A DNA stretch of 21,790 nucleotides from Legionellales bacterium. GTDB taxonomy: Bacteria > Pseudomonadota > Gammaproteobacteria > Eutrophobiales > Eutrophobiaceae. Position 1 is the first letter of the stretch, and each line of letters opens with the position of its first letter. Positions 1 through 7,352 of the stretch are shown here, in pieces. The notes beneath the pieces are model-generated. The model was given only the letters and a program-made list of their open reading frames with translations. It searched no databases and was not told the DNA's origin. The position numbers were made by a program, and so were the translations under genes. Location: the NCBI GenBank assembly GCA_002721165.1, contig PBJS01000005.1:40052-61841 (forward strand), read 5' to 3'.

Positions 1-312
1 GTCAATACAAGCGGGGAGACAACAAAATCTGGGATCACAGCTGATGAAATTGAAAGCTTTATTAGTGAAATTAGTGATTATAAACGTATAAAAATAAGAG
101 GGCTAATGTCATTACCGGAAATAAAACTAAGTCTAAATGAGCAAAGAAAGTCTTTCTCAGTGTTGAAAAACGTTTTTAACCAACTAAGAAAAAGTAGACC
201 GGAACTCGATACTTTGTCCATGGGAACAACACAAGACATGGAAGCTGCAATTGCAGAAGGAGCGACTTTTGTCCGGATAGGAACTGCAATTTTTGGGCCC
301 CGTAACAACTAA
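1..312 (+). CDS. yggS: YggS/PROSC-family PLP homeostasis protein, C-terminal part (cut by window start)
   Basis: The reading frame is open from base 1 to a TAA at 310-312 and gives about 103 residues of the C-terminal part of a YggS-type protein. These proteins bind pyridoxal 5'-phosphate without being enzymes and help maintain the free PLP and amino acid balance in the cytosol. The support is the family ending: an MGTTQDMEAAIAEG segment followed by VRIGTAIFG, which is the phosphate-binding end of the barrel, plus a KIRGLMSLPE stretch typical of the family. The PLP-binding lysine lies upstream of the window. The gene sits directly before proC and yggT, a classic bacterial neighbourhood. An ATG at 106 is internal and is not the true start. 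Confidence 0.93.
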   Translation, partial: VNTSGETTKSGITADEIESFISEISDYKRIKIRGLMSLPEIKLSLNEQRKSFSVLKNVFNQLRKSRPELDTLSMGTTQDMEAAIAEGATFVRIGTAIFGPRNN

Positions 313-339
313 AAGAACATTAACTAATGTATCTTCGGC

Positions 340-368
340 CTGATATTTTTTGCTTACACCGCTATACT
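340..368 (+). promoter_or_regulatory. Possible sigma70-type promoter before proC
   Basis: CTGATA (340-345) and TATACT (363-368) are separated by 17 bases. The first matches four of six positions of the -35 consensus and the second five of six of the -10. The site lies in the 91-base gap between yggS and proC and would start transcription about 30 bases before the proC ATG. Just upstream is a small inverted repeat, ACATTA-AC-TAATGT (317-330). In AT-rich DNA such matches arise easily, so this is tentative; proC may simply be read through from yggS. Confidence 0.3.
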
Positions 369-403
369 TTCCGATATTTTTTAAAAAACCAAATTATTCA
401 ATT

Positions 404-1228
404 ATGGAAAATCTTACAATAGCATTTATCGGCAGCGGGAATATCGCTAGTAGTATGATTGGTGGCTTGATAACTAATGGAATCAACCCAGAAAAATTAA
501 TTGCGGCCGATTCAGATAAGACACAACAACAACTTATAGCAGATAAGTATGGGGTTAGAGTTTATGATAAAAATTATGATGCAGCAAAGGAAGCAGATGT
601 TATTATTTTTGCAGTAAAGCCACAAATAATGCAGCAAGTTGTTAAAGAAATTTCAAAAAATATAGAAGTCAAAAATAAACTAATATTATCAGTTGCTGCA
701 GGTATAAAAATATGTTCAATAGAAAACTGGCTTGGACAAGTTACCGCAATTGTTAGAGTTATGCCTAACATGCCAGCACTTATTCAGGCAGGTGCTAGCG
801 CTTTATACGCAAACTCTGCCACACTAGACAAACAAAAAAATGCTGCTGAAACTATTATGAGATCGGTTGGTGTGGCTACCTGGCTCGATTCTGAAGAGCA
901 AATGGATGCAGTTACTGCACTTTCTGGAAGTGGCCCTGCATATTTCTTTTACTTTATGGAACTAATGGAAAGCCATGCTATCGAAATGGGTTTGAATAAA
1001 GAAGATGCAAAGTTATTAACAATAGAAACAGCACTTGGAGCGGCAAAAATGGCATTACTGTCTTCGTTCGATTTAAAAACACTCCGCAAACAAGTAACAT
1101 CGACAGGAGGAACAACTGAGAAAGCCTTAAATATTTTTATGGAAGGTAAACTAGATGAACTAGTTAACAATGCTATGGATGCGGCAAAAAACCAATCTAT
1201 AGAATTATCAAAATCTTTCAAGGATTAG
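404..1228 (+). CDS. proC: Pyrroline-5-carboxylate reductase
   Basis: The protein catalyses the last step of proline synthesis, NAD(P)H-dependent reduction of 1-pyrroline-5-carboxylate to proline, in the cytosol. The 274-residue product has the usual family length. It opens with a Rossmann nucleotide-binding motif, GSGNIA at residues 10-15. It carries VKPQ at 71-74, MPNMPA at 120-125, the LSGSGPAYFF segment at 173-182, and the signature VTSTGGTT at 231-238. The ATG at 404 is chosen because the Rossmann motif then falls at the normal distance from the N-terminus. A longer reading from a TTG at 350 adds a hydrophobic tail not seen in the family and overlaps the possible promoter. It lies between yggS and yggT, with yggT starting 3 bases after its stop. 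Confidence 0.96.
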   Translation: MENLTIAFIGSGNIASSMIGGLITNGINPEKLIAADSDKTQQQLIADKYGVRVYDKNYDAAKEADVIIFAVKPQIMQQVVKEISKNIEVKNKLILSVAAGIKICSIENWLGQVTAIVRVMPNMPALIQAGASALYANSATLDKQKNAAETIMRSVGVATWLDSEEQMDAVTALSGSGPAYFFYFMELMESHAIEMGLNKEDAKLLTIETALGAAKMALLSSFDLKTLRKQVTSTGGTTEKALNIFMEGKLDELVNNAMDAAKNQSIELSKSFKD

Positions 1229-1231
1229 AAT

Positions 1232-1813
1232 ATGGGTAGTGGTTATTTTTCACAAGCAATTATTTTTTTAGTTAAACTTTTTTTTGATATTTATATTCTC
1301 ACTTTAATACTACGTTATTTATTAACAATAGTTCGTGTAGATTCATTAAATCCTTTATCTGCATTGATAATAAAAGTAACTAATCCATTACTGAAACCTT
1401 TGCGTAGAACTATTCCTGGTTACTTTGGTATTGATTGGGCATCAATAATTTCATTATTTTTGGTTCAGGCGATAGAAATAATTTTAGTTGCGTTGATTAT
1501 AACCGGAGGGATACCAGCATTTAGTGGGTTAATCATGCTAACTATTGCTTACTTGTTAAGAACAATACTTTATATATACTTATTTATCATAATCGTTCAA
1601 GTTATCATTAGCTGGCTAAACCCAAATGCCTATAACCCAATTACAACAATTATGTATCAAATAAGCGAACCTATCCTAAAACCAATAAGGCAATTTATTC
1701 CATCAAGTGGAGGATTAGATTTTTCGCCTCTAGTTGCTCTTATTATTATAAATCTTTTGATGATACTTATAATTTCACCTTTAATGGATTTAGGCCAAAA
1801 ATTATCGCTTTAA
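1232..1813 (+). CDS. yggT: YggT family integral membrane protein
   Basis: A 193-residue, strongly hydrophobic protein of the YGGT family, whose molecular function is not settled. It consists of two repeats. The first (about residues 27-80) has RYLLTIV, NPLLKPLRR and GIDWASI; the second (about 120-173) has QVIISWLNP, EPILKPIRQ and GLDFSPL. Each repeat pairs membrane helices with the conserved P-[IL]-L-[KR]-P loop. Four to five membrane segments are visible. An AAGGA at the very end of proC, 8 bases before the ATG, is a good ribosome binding site, so it is probably translated from the yggS-proC transcript. Its neighbours suggest a housekeeping membrane role, but none can be assigned from sequence. 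Confidence 0.92.
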   Translation: MGSGYFSQAIIFLVKLFFDIYILTLILRYLLTIVRVDSLNPLSALIIKVTNPLLKPLRRTIPGYFGIDWASIISLFLVQAIEIILVALIITGGIPAFSGLIMLTIAYLLRTILYIYLFIIIVQVIISWLNPNAYNPITTIMYQISEPILKPIRQFIPSSGGLDFSPLVALIIINLLMILIISPLMDLGQKLSL

Positions 1814-1847
1814 CGATACATTTATTTTATTTAAATTTATAATTAAT

Positions 1848-2999
1848 ATGGAAAATTCGCTACCATCAAACAGTATAGGTTTAATAAAACCTAATAAAGT
1901 ACATTTTAATGAAACGCTGCTACTATCATCAGGGAGTAGTTTAAATGGCTTTGAACTTATTTATGAAACCTATGGTGAATTAAATACCAGCCATTCTAAT
2001 GCGATATTAATTTGCCACGCTCTTAGCGGCGATCATCATGTAGCTGGATATCATTCGCAGGAAGATAAAAAACCTGGTTGGTGGGACAATGCAATTGGCC
2101 CAAATAAAATAATTGATACTAATAAATTCTTCGTTGTTTGCCCTAATAATATAGGGGGTTGTGGTGGTTCTACTGGACCGCTAACTACTAACCCCGATAC
2201 AGGCGAAATTTATGGCCCTAATTTTCCACTTGTAACAGTAAAAGATTGGGTTAAAACTCAGGCAATGCTGGCAGATCATCTTGATATCGATGTCTGGGCG
2301 GTAGTCATCGGGGGAAGTTTAGGTGGTATGCAATGCATGGAATGGTCTATTGCCTACCCAAATAGACTAAAACATACCTTTGTTATTGCAGCGGCACCAA
2401 AATTATCTACACAAAATATTGCCTTTAATGAAGTGGCAAGACAAGTAATCCGATCGGATCGTAATTTCAACGAAGGCTACTACTATAAGAATGACAACAA
2501 ACCCATACAGGGTTTAATGCAGGCAAGAATGCTTGGACATATTACCTATCTATCTGATGATGTGTTAGACGAAAAATTTGGACGACAACTACGTGATGGA
2601 GAAATTAAATTTGGTTATGATGTTGAATTTCAAATTGAAAGTTACCTTCGGTATCAAGGGCGTTCTTTTGTTGACCGCTTTGATGCAAATAGTTATTTAT
2701 TAATAACAAAAGTACTAGATTATTTTGACCCGGCTTCTGAAACGAGCGGTGACTTAGCGAAAGCAATGTCTATGGCAACAGCTGAATTTTTAATTATTTC
2801 TTTTAGTAGTGACTGGCGTTTTTCCCCATCACGATCAGTAGAAATCGTGGGAGCATTACTTGAAACAGGTAAAAAGGTAAGTTATATAGAAATAGAATCT
2901 AAGGAAGGACATGACTCTTTTCTAAAAGAAATACCTATTTATCACCAAGCAATAAAAACAGCCCTTAATCGTATTGCAATCGAAATTGGTATCGTATGA
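1848..2999 (+). CDS. metX: MetX homoserine O-acyltransferase, probably succinyl-transferring (MetXS type)
   Basis: The enzyme activates homoserine by O-acylation at the entry of methionine synthesis. It is an alpha/beta-hydrolase of 383 residues, normal for MetX. The nucleophile elbow GGSLGGMQ places the catalytic serine at residue 157. The other triad members are Asp322 (in SSDWRFSPS) and His355 (in EGHDSFL). The oxyanion region includes NNIGGCGGSTGP at 100-111. Gammaproteobacterial MetX proteins coupled to MetW, such as those of Pseudomonas, are reported to use succinyl-CoA rather than acetyl-CoA. I infer the same here, and the GGCGGS variant resembles those proteins as I recall them. metW follows with a 4-base ATGA overlap, so the two are translationally coupled. 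The 34-base leader is too short for a SAM riboswitch. Confidence 0.93.
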   Translation: MENSLPSNSIGLIKPNKVHFNETLLLSSGSSLNGFELIYETYGELNTSHSNAILICHALSGDHHVAGYHSQEDKKPGWWDNAIGPNKIIDTNKFFVVCPNNIGGCGGSTGPLTTNPDTGEIYGPNFPLVTVKDWVKTQAMLADHLDIDVWAVVIGGSLGGMQCMEWSIAYPNRLKHTFVIAAAPKLSTQNIAFNEVARQVIRSDRNFNEGYYYKNDNKPIQGLMQARMLGHITYLSDDVLDEKFGRQLRDGEIKFGYDVEFQIESYLRYQGRSFVDRFDANSYLLITKVLDYFDPASETSGDLAKAMSMATAEFLIISFSSDWRFSPSRSVEIVGALLETGKKVSYIEIESKEGHDSFLKEIPIYHQAIKTALNRIAIEIGIV

Positions 3000-3598
3000 A
3001 ACTAAGAACTGACCAATCTTTAATCGCAAAATGGATTAAACAAAATACGCGGGTACTTGACCTTGGGTGTGGGGATGGAACACTTCTAGCAAATCTACAA
3101 AAAGAACAAAATGTATCCGGATATGGTATTGAAATTGACGGAGATAATATCATCAAATGTTTAGAAGTTGGTGTTAATGTAATACAAACTGACCTTGACG
3201 CAGGGTTATCTCAATTTGAAAATAATACTTTCGATTATGTAATCATGACGCAAACACTCCAAGCAATTTATTATCCGGAAAAACTATTAATAGAGATGAC
3301 CCGTGTCGGGCAAGAAGCAATTGTTACCTTCCCTAATATGGCTCATTGGAAATGTAGACTACAAATGGCACTTGGTGGTCATATGCCAAAATCTAAAACT
3401 TTACCCTATGAGTGGTATAACACACCAAATATTCATCTTTGCTCATTGGATGATTTTGAAAACTTATGTATGAAAAAAAATATTGAAATACTAGAAAGAG
3501 CAACGGTTGATCATGCACATCAAATTAGCTTGGGCATGAATATATTTCCCAACTTACTAGGTGAAATAGCTATTTATCGTTTTCGCTATAAAAACTAA
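2996..3598 (+). CDS. metW: MetW, methyltransferase-fold partner of MetX
   Basis: A 200-residue protein of the MetW family. It has a class I SAM-dependent methyltransferase fold, with the nucleotide-binding motif VLDLGCGDGTLL at residues 20-31, an acidic turn at GIEID, and the later family segment IVTFPNMAHW. MetW is always encoded next to succinyl-type MetX and appears needed for methionine synthesis in those bacteria, apparently as a partner of MetX; its exact chemistry is not established. The start codon lies inside the metX stop (ATGA at 2996-2999). The gene ends 29 bases before the convergent exonuclease gene, and no convincing terminator hairpin is visible between them. Confidence 0.93.
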   Translation: MKLRTDQSLIAKWIKQNTRVLDLGCGDGTLLANLQKEQNVSGYGIEIDGDNIIKCLEVGVNVIQTDLDAGLSQFENNTFDYVIMTQTLQAIYYPEKLLIEMTRVGQEAIVTFPNMAHWKCRLQMALGGHMPKSKTLPYEWYNTPNIHLCSLDDFENLCMKKNIEILERATVDHAHQISLGMNIFPNLLGEIAIYRFRYKN

Positions 3599-3627
3599 TT
3601 AAGCTATATAGTCTTTTTTTAATACTT

Positions 3628-4416
3628 TTATTTTCCATTTATATTTAATTTTAGATCATAGTCAATAATCAACGGTGCGTGATCTGAAAACCTTTCATTT
3701 TTATAAATTGATGCTTTTTTTATTTTATTTTTCAGTCCGGGAGTAACAACCTGATAATCTATACGCCAACCAACGTTCTTTGCCCATGCTTGCCCGCGAT
3801 TTGACCACCATGTGTATTGTTCAGCTTCCTGATTAACTATACGGAATGCATCAACCATACCTACATCACTAAATAAATCATCCATCCATGCGCGTTCCTC
3901 AGGGAGAAAACCTGAATTTTTTTGATTACCCTTCCAATTTTTTATATCAATTTTTTTATGTGCAATATTCCAATCCCCGCAAATAATATACTCTCTCTTC
4001 TGACGTCGCATTTTTCTTAAAACCGGCATAAAACGACTAAGAAAATCGAATTTTATTGCTTGTCGTTCTTCACTTGATGAACCGGAAGGGAGATATAATG
4101 AAATAACGCTTAGTTTATCAAAGTTGGCTTGTAAAAAGCGCCCTTCATCGTCAGCACCTTTCCAGCCTATTTTATCAATAATTTTATCCGGTTTTTTACG
4201 TGTATATATACCAACGCCACTATAGCCTTTTTTAACAGCATCATTAAAATATCCATAGTATCGCTTAGGTTTGAGTATTTCTTCTGCTAGTTGGTCAACT
4301 TGCGCCTTTGTCTCCTGTATACATACAATATCGGCATTCTGTTTTTGTAGCCATACGAAAAAATTTTTTCTATGCGCGGCGCGTATTCCATTAACATTTA
4401 CCGAAATTACTCTCAT
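3628..4416 (-). CDS. xth: Exodeoxyribonuclease III / AP endonuclease (ExoA/XthA family)
   Basis: Base-excision repair enzyme that cuts DNA 5' to abasic sites and trims 3' blocked ends with a Mg2+ active site. The 262-residue protein has the complete set of family motifs: SVNVNGIRA at 5-13, IQETK with Glu35, GDWN with Asp148 and Asn150, WRIDY at 217-221, and SDHAPLI with the catalytic Asp245-His246. AGGGGG lies 8 bases before the ATG and is a clear ribosome binding site. It diverges from pyrE. In Pseudomonas the pyrE neighbour is crc, an ExoIII-fold regulator that acts with Hfq in catabolite repression. The intact catalytic residues here favour a real nuclease, although position alone would suggest an orthologue of Crc. 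Confidence 0.92.
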   Translation of the reverse strand: MRVISVNVNGIRAAHRKNFFVWLQKQNADIVCIQETKAQVDQLAEEILKPKRYYGYFNDAVKKGYSGVGIYTRKKPDKIIDKIGWKGADDEGRFLQANFDKLSVISLYLPSGSSSEERQAIKFDFLSRFMPVLRKMRRQKREYIICGDWNIAHKKIDIKNWKGNQKNSGFLPEERAWMDDLFSDVGMVDAFRIVNQEAEQYTWWSNRGQAWAKNVGWRIDYQVVTPGLKNKIKKASIYKNERFSDHAPLIIDYDLKLNINGK

Positions 4417-4443
4417 CCAAACTACCCCCTATTTATTTTGCAC

Positions 4444-4454
4444 TGTATCATACA
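4444..4454. promoter_or_regulatory. Small perfect palindrome in the xth-pyrE divergent region
   Basis: TGTAT-C-ATACA is an 11-base inverted repeat in the 77-base gap between the divergent xth and pyrE genes. On the minus strand it overlaps TATGAT, the best -10-like hexamer for xth, though no good -35 accompanies it. It could be an operator. It could also be chance, since arms of five bases are short in AT-rich DNA. Confidence 0.2.
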
Positions 4455-4493
4455 CAATCATCTTTGATTTGTTCGTTTAATTGAGGAGCTAAG

Positions 4494-5141
4494 ATGAGAA
4501 AGTACCAAAAAGAATTTATCGAACTTGCAATTAAAAAAAAGGCATTATGCTTTGGTGAGTATAAACTTAAATCAGGGCGTATTAGTCCGTACTTCTTTAA
4601 TACAGGTCTATTCAATGACGGAGAGAGCCTCACTAAACTTGGTAGATTTTATGCAGAAGCACTCCAGAATTCAGAAATTAAGTTTGATATGATTTATGGT
4701 CCTGCCTATAAAGGAATTCCTTTAGCCTCGACAATGGCCATCTCGTTTCATGAAATTTTTGGTAAAAACTACCCTTTCTGCTTTAACCGAAAAGAAATAA
4801 AAGATCATGGCGAAGGTGGCTTTACATTTGGGGCAGAAATACAAAATCGCGTTATTATTATTGACGATGTGATTTCCGCAGGGACATCTATAAATGAATC
4901 AATAAATATAATTCAACCGAAAGGAGGAACTGTAGTTGGGGCGATAGTAGCTGTTAATAGACAAGAGAGAGGAGAAGGTAAAAAATCAGCAATCCAAGAA
5001 GCAGAAGAGAAATTTAATATCAAAATAATTAGTATTATTAACTTAAACGATATTATTACATATATAGGTGAGCATGATGCTTATAAAAAACATTTAAAAA
5101 GCTTAAATCATTATATTCAACAGTATGGCGAAATTAAATAA
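4494..5141 (+). CDS. pyrE: Orotate phosphoribosyltransferase
   Basis: Fifth step of pyrimidine synthesis: orotate plus PRPP gives orotidine monophosphate. The 215-residue length matches the gammaproteobacterial enzyme. Key elements are FNTGLF at 35-40, YGPAYKGIPL at 68-77, the catalytic-loop segment NRKEIKDHGEGG at 98-109, and the PRPP-binding motif IIIDDVISAGTS at 121-132. A GAGGAG a few bases before the ATG is the best Shine-Dalgarno in this part of the window. The gene is divergent from xth and is followed on the same strand by a DUF4124 gene that seems to have its own promoter. Pyrimidine synthesis genes near coaBC-dut-slmA are a common gammaproteobacterial arrangement. Confidence 0.96.
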   Translation: MRKYQKEFIELAIKKKALCFGEYKLKSGRISPYFFNTGLFNDGESLTKLGRFYAEALQNSEIKFDMIYGPAYKGIPLASTMAISFHEIFGKNYPFCFNRKEIKDHGEGGFTFGAEIQNRVIIIDDVISAGTSINESINIIQPKGGTVVGAIVAVNRQERGEGKKSAIQEAEEKFNIKIISIINLNDIITYIGEHDAYKKHLKSLNHYIQQYGEIK

Positions 5142-5170
5142 TGACTTAAAAATGACAGTCATACTATAAT
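5141..5170 (+). promoter_or_regulatory. Probable promoter of the DUF4124 gene with an internal palindrome
   Basis: A perfect TATAAT lies at 5165-5170, with ATGACT (5141-5146, four of six -35 positions) 18 bases upstream. The spacer and -10 edge contain ATGAC-A-GTCAT (5152-5162), an 11-base inverted repeat, and the same ATGAC also occurs at 5141-5145. A repressor bound to the palindrome would cover the promoter. The -35 starts at the last base of the pyrE stop codon, so the gene could be expressed independently of pyrE. Inferred from sequence pattern only. Confidence 0.38.
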
Positions 5171-5202
5171 AATAAAAATTAATATTATCATTAAGAAATC
5201 TT

Positions 5203-5781
5203 ATGATTAGACAAACTATAAATTTAATTATTTTACTTACACTAAATATATCAATTCCGGATAATAGTGTTCAAGCAAGAATGAAGTGCTGGACAAATAA
5301 TGAAGGAGTAAAAGAATGTGGTGATACAGTCCCCCCGGAATATACCCAACAAGGGTATAAAGAATTAAGTAAGGAAGGCATTGTCAAGGATGAGACAAAA
5401 AGAGTTAAAACTAAAGAAGAATTAGAAAAAGAAAGGGAAAAAGCACGGGCTGTTGCAAAAGAAAAAGAAAAAGTAAGAAAAAAACAAACTCATGACAAAA
5501 TGTTGCTCGAAACATACAATACTATTGATGATATTAATGATGCGAAAGAACAAAAAATCCAAGCTATAGAATCTACAATTAAATATAATAAAAAACGTAT
5601 TATAAAATTACAGGGTTTGCTCGATAATGAAGAAAAATCTGATGCTGATAATCAGACACTAAAGCAACAAATTGCTGAAAATGAAAAGTACATAGAATAT
5701 AAAATAGACGAACAAAAAGAAATAGAAAAAACTTATTTTGAATATATTACGAGATTTAAAGAGCTGAAAGGCTTAGATTAA
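5203..5781 (+). CDS. Exported DUF4124-like protein with a long charged coiled coil
   Basis: A 192-residue protein of unknown function. The N-terminus (RQTINLIILLTLNIS) looks like a signal peptide, with possible cleavage near Ala25 in NSVQARMKC. Next comes a short DUF4124-like segment at about 27-55: MKCWTNNEGVKECGDTVPPEY, with two cysteines and the typical 'W-x-D/N-x-x-G' start. From about residue 60 to the end it is a lysine/glutamate-rich helix (KEELEKEREKARAVAKEKEK), predicted to be coiled coil. Such proteins are common near pyrE or slmA in gammaproteobacteria and are thought to be periplasmic. The stop codon abuts the convergent slmA stop with no gap. No function is claimed. Confidence 0.85.
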   Translation: MIRQTINLIILLTLNISIPDNSVQARMKCWTNNEGVKECGDTVPPEYTQQGYKELSKEGIVKDETKRVKTKEELEKEREKARAVAKEKEKVRKKQTHDKMLLETYNTIDDINDAKEQKIQAIESTIKYNKKRIIKLQGLLDNEEKSDADNQTLKQQIAENEKYIEYKIDEQKEIEKTYFEYITRFKELKGLD

Positions 5782-6372
5782 TTATCTAAAACAACCTGCT
5801 TTAATAACACCCCATTGAATTTCTAAATGTTCTGTCGGCTTATTTTTAAACGAGCTTATAACAAATTGAGACAGTTTTCCCTCTATATAAATTAGCATTT
5901 GATTTGCTGCGGCATCAATATTGCTTATTGGCCTTGGGCCATTAGTTAAATTTGCTTCTCGTAGTATTTGCCGTATTTGTAATTCTATGCGTTCAAAAAA
6001 TTGTGTAACCCTAAGATGTAAACGTTCATTTTCTCCCAATAATATATCACCGATTAATAAACGGGTTATTCCTGGATTCTTCTCAGAAAAAGAAAGTATG
6101 AGGTTAATAATTTTATAACAACGTATAGTTGGATCTGTTTCTTGCTCCAAAATTCTGTTAACTAGGCTAAATATTGATTCTTCTGCATAATTAATTAACG
6201 CCTCAAACATTTTTGCTTTACTCGCAAAATGCCGATATAGGGCAGCTTCAGAAACACCAACAGCATTTGCAAGACTCGATGTTGTTATTGGTAATCCAAG
6301 TTTTTTTTCTAATTCAATCGTTAATACTGTTAATATTTGTTCACGTCTACTTAACTTTGGTTTGCTTGTCAT
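5782..6372 (-). CDS. slmA: Nucleoid occlusion factor SlmA (TetR family)
   Basis: DNA-bound SlmA blocks FtsZ assembly over the chromosome and so prevents division through the nucleoid; it is a TetR-fold protein that acts on FtsZ rather than as a classical repressor. The 196-residue protein matches the E. coli length. The TetR helix-turn-helix lies at about 30-60, with ITTSSLANAVGVSEAALYRH and FASKAKMFEALI. The family segment LLIGDILLGENERL and the ending KAGCFR are typical. The helix-turn-helix motif is intact. It is the last gene of the coaBC-dut-algC-argB run, 14 bases after argB, whereas in E. coli slmA follows dut directly. The tail meets the DUF4124 gene with zero bases between stops, leaving no room for a separate terminator. 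Confidence 0.94.
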   Translation of the reverse strand: MTSKPKLSRREQILTVLTIELEKKLGLPITTSSLANAVGVSEAALYRHFASKAKMFEALINYAEESIFSLVNRILEQETDPTIRCYKIINLILSFSEKNPGITRLLIGDILLGENERLHLRVTQFFERIELQIRQILREANLTNGPRPISNIDAAANQMLIYIEGKLSQFVISSFKNKPTEHLEIQWGVIKAGCFR

Positions 6373-6386
6373 AATTTATAAATAAA

Positions 6387-7289
6387 CTATTTATTTTGCC
6401 TATGTATTAGAGTGCCAACACCTTCATCAGTCAAAATTTCAAGTAATACGGCATGTTGAACTCGGCCATCAATAATATGCGACGTTTGTATACCACCATG
6501 AACCGCATTTAATGCAGAACGTATTTTTGGCAACATGCCTCCATGAATAATACCATCTGAGATCAACTTATCGACTTCTTCTACAGAAACTCCGGTTAGT
6601 ACTTTGCCGTTTTCATCAAGTAGTCCTTTTGTATTTGTTAGCATAATAAGTTTTTCTGCTTCCAAAATTTCAGCTACCTTCCCAGCAACTAAATCGGCAT
6701 TAATATTATATGATTGGCCGGATTTATCAGTACCAACAGGAGCAACGACGGGTATTGAATCATCCTTAATTATCTCCTCAATAACTGACTTATCAATATT
6801 ATGAACATCACCAACGTGACCCAAATCTATTATTTCAGGCACATCAAATTCAGGGTCATCTTTTTCAACAATCATTTTTTTTGCCTCTATAAGTCCACCC
6901 TCTCTGCCACATAACCCAATTGCATTGCCCCCAAAGTGATTAATTAAATTGACTATTTCCTTATTAACCACCCCTCCCAATACCGTTTCAACAATATCCA
7001 TTGTCTCGCTATCAGTTACACGCATTCCTTCGATAAATGTAGATTTCTTACCCAGTTTATTTAATGTTTCCCCAATCTGCGGGCCTCCACCATGAATAAC
7101 TACCGGCTGCATACCAACTAATTTCATTAATACTACATCACGTGCAAAACCTTCTTTAAGAGTTTCGTCAGACATCGCATTCCCGCCGTACTTTATTACG
7201 ATGACTTTACCTCTAAATTTTTTTATATAAGGTAATGCCTCTGTTAAAACTTCAGCAATATATTTTGGTTTTTTATTTATATCTTCCAT
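6387..7289 (-). CDS. argB: N-acetylglutamate kinase, arginine-sensitive long form
   Basis: Phosphorylates N-acetyl-L-glutamate with ATP, the second and usually controlling step of arginine synthesis through acetylated intermediates. The 300-residue protein has KYGGNAM at 33-39 and HGGGPQIG at 66-73 for nucleotide and substrate binding, and GREGGLI at 128-134. The N-terminal helix (about residues 8-26, including EVLTEALPYIKKF) is the mobile helix found in the hexameric, arginine-inhibited enzymes such as that of Pseudomonas aeruginosa. The short E. coli type lacks it. Arginine feedback is therefore inferred. The C-terminal region with HGGMLPK and TDEGVGTLI fits the arginine-binding lobe. It stands between algC (63 bases upstream) and slmA. 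Confidence 0.96.
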   Translation of the reverse strand: MEDINKKPKYIAEVLTEALPYIKKFRGKVIVIKYGGNAMSDETLKEGFARDVVLMKLVGMQPVVIHGGGPQIGETLNKLGKKSTFIEGMRVTDSETMDIVETVLGGVVNKEIVNLINHFGGNAIGLCGREGGLIEAKKMIVEKDDPEFDVPEIIDLGHVGDVHNIDKSVIEEIIKDDSIPVVAPVGTDKSGQSYNINADLVAGKVAEILEAEKLIMLTNTKGLLDENGKVLTGVSVEEVDKLISDGIIHGGMLPKIRSALNAVHGGIQTSHIIDGRVQHAVLLEILTDEGVGTLIHRQNK

Positions 7290-7352
7290 CTATCAAAATT
7301 AGCATTAAATAAATATTTATGTTTACAAATGACTCCTATTTATTTCATAAGT

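Noticed and set aside
350..403. Longer proC reading from a TTG at 350
   Set aside because: The added 18 residues are hydrophobic and unlike ProC N-termini; the ATG at 404 places the Rossmann motif correctly.
1803..1818. TATCG-CTTTAA-CGATA hairpin at the end of yggT as a terminator before metX
   Set aside because: The stem is only five pairs with three A-T pairs, and the following bases are not a clean T run; metX is more likely read from the same transcript.
1814..1847. SAM riboswitch before metX
   Set aside because: The gap is only 34 A/T-rich bases, too short for any known SAM riboswitch.
3599..3627. Terminator between convergent metW and xth
   Set aside because: There is a T run (3613-3620) but no G+C stem before it; CTATATAG is self-complementary but too short and weak.
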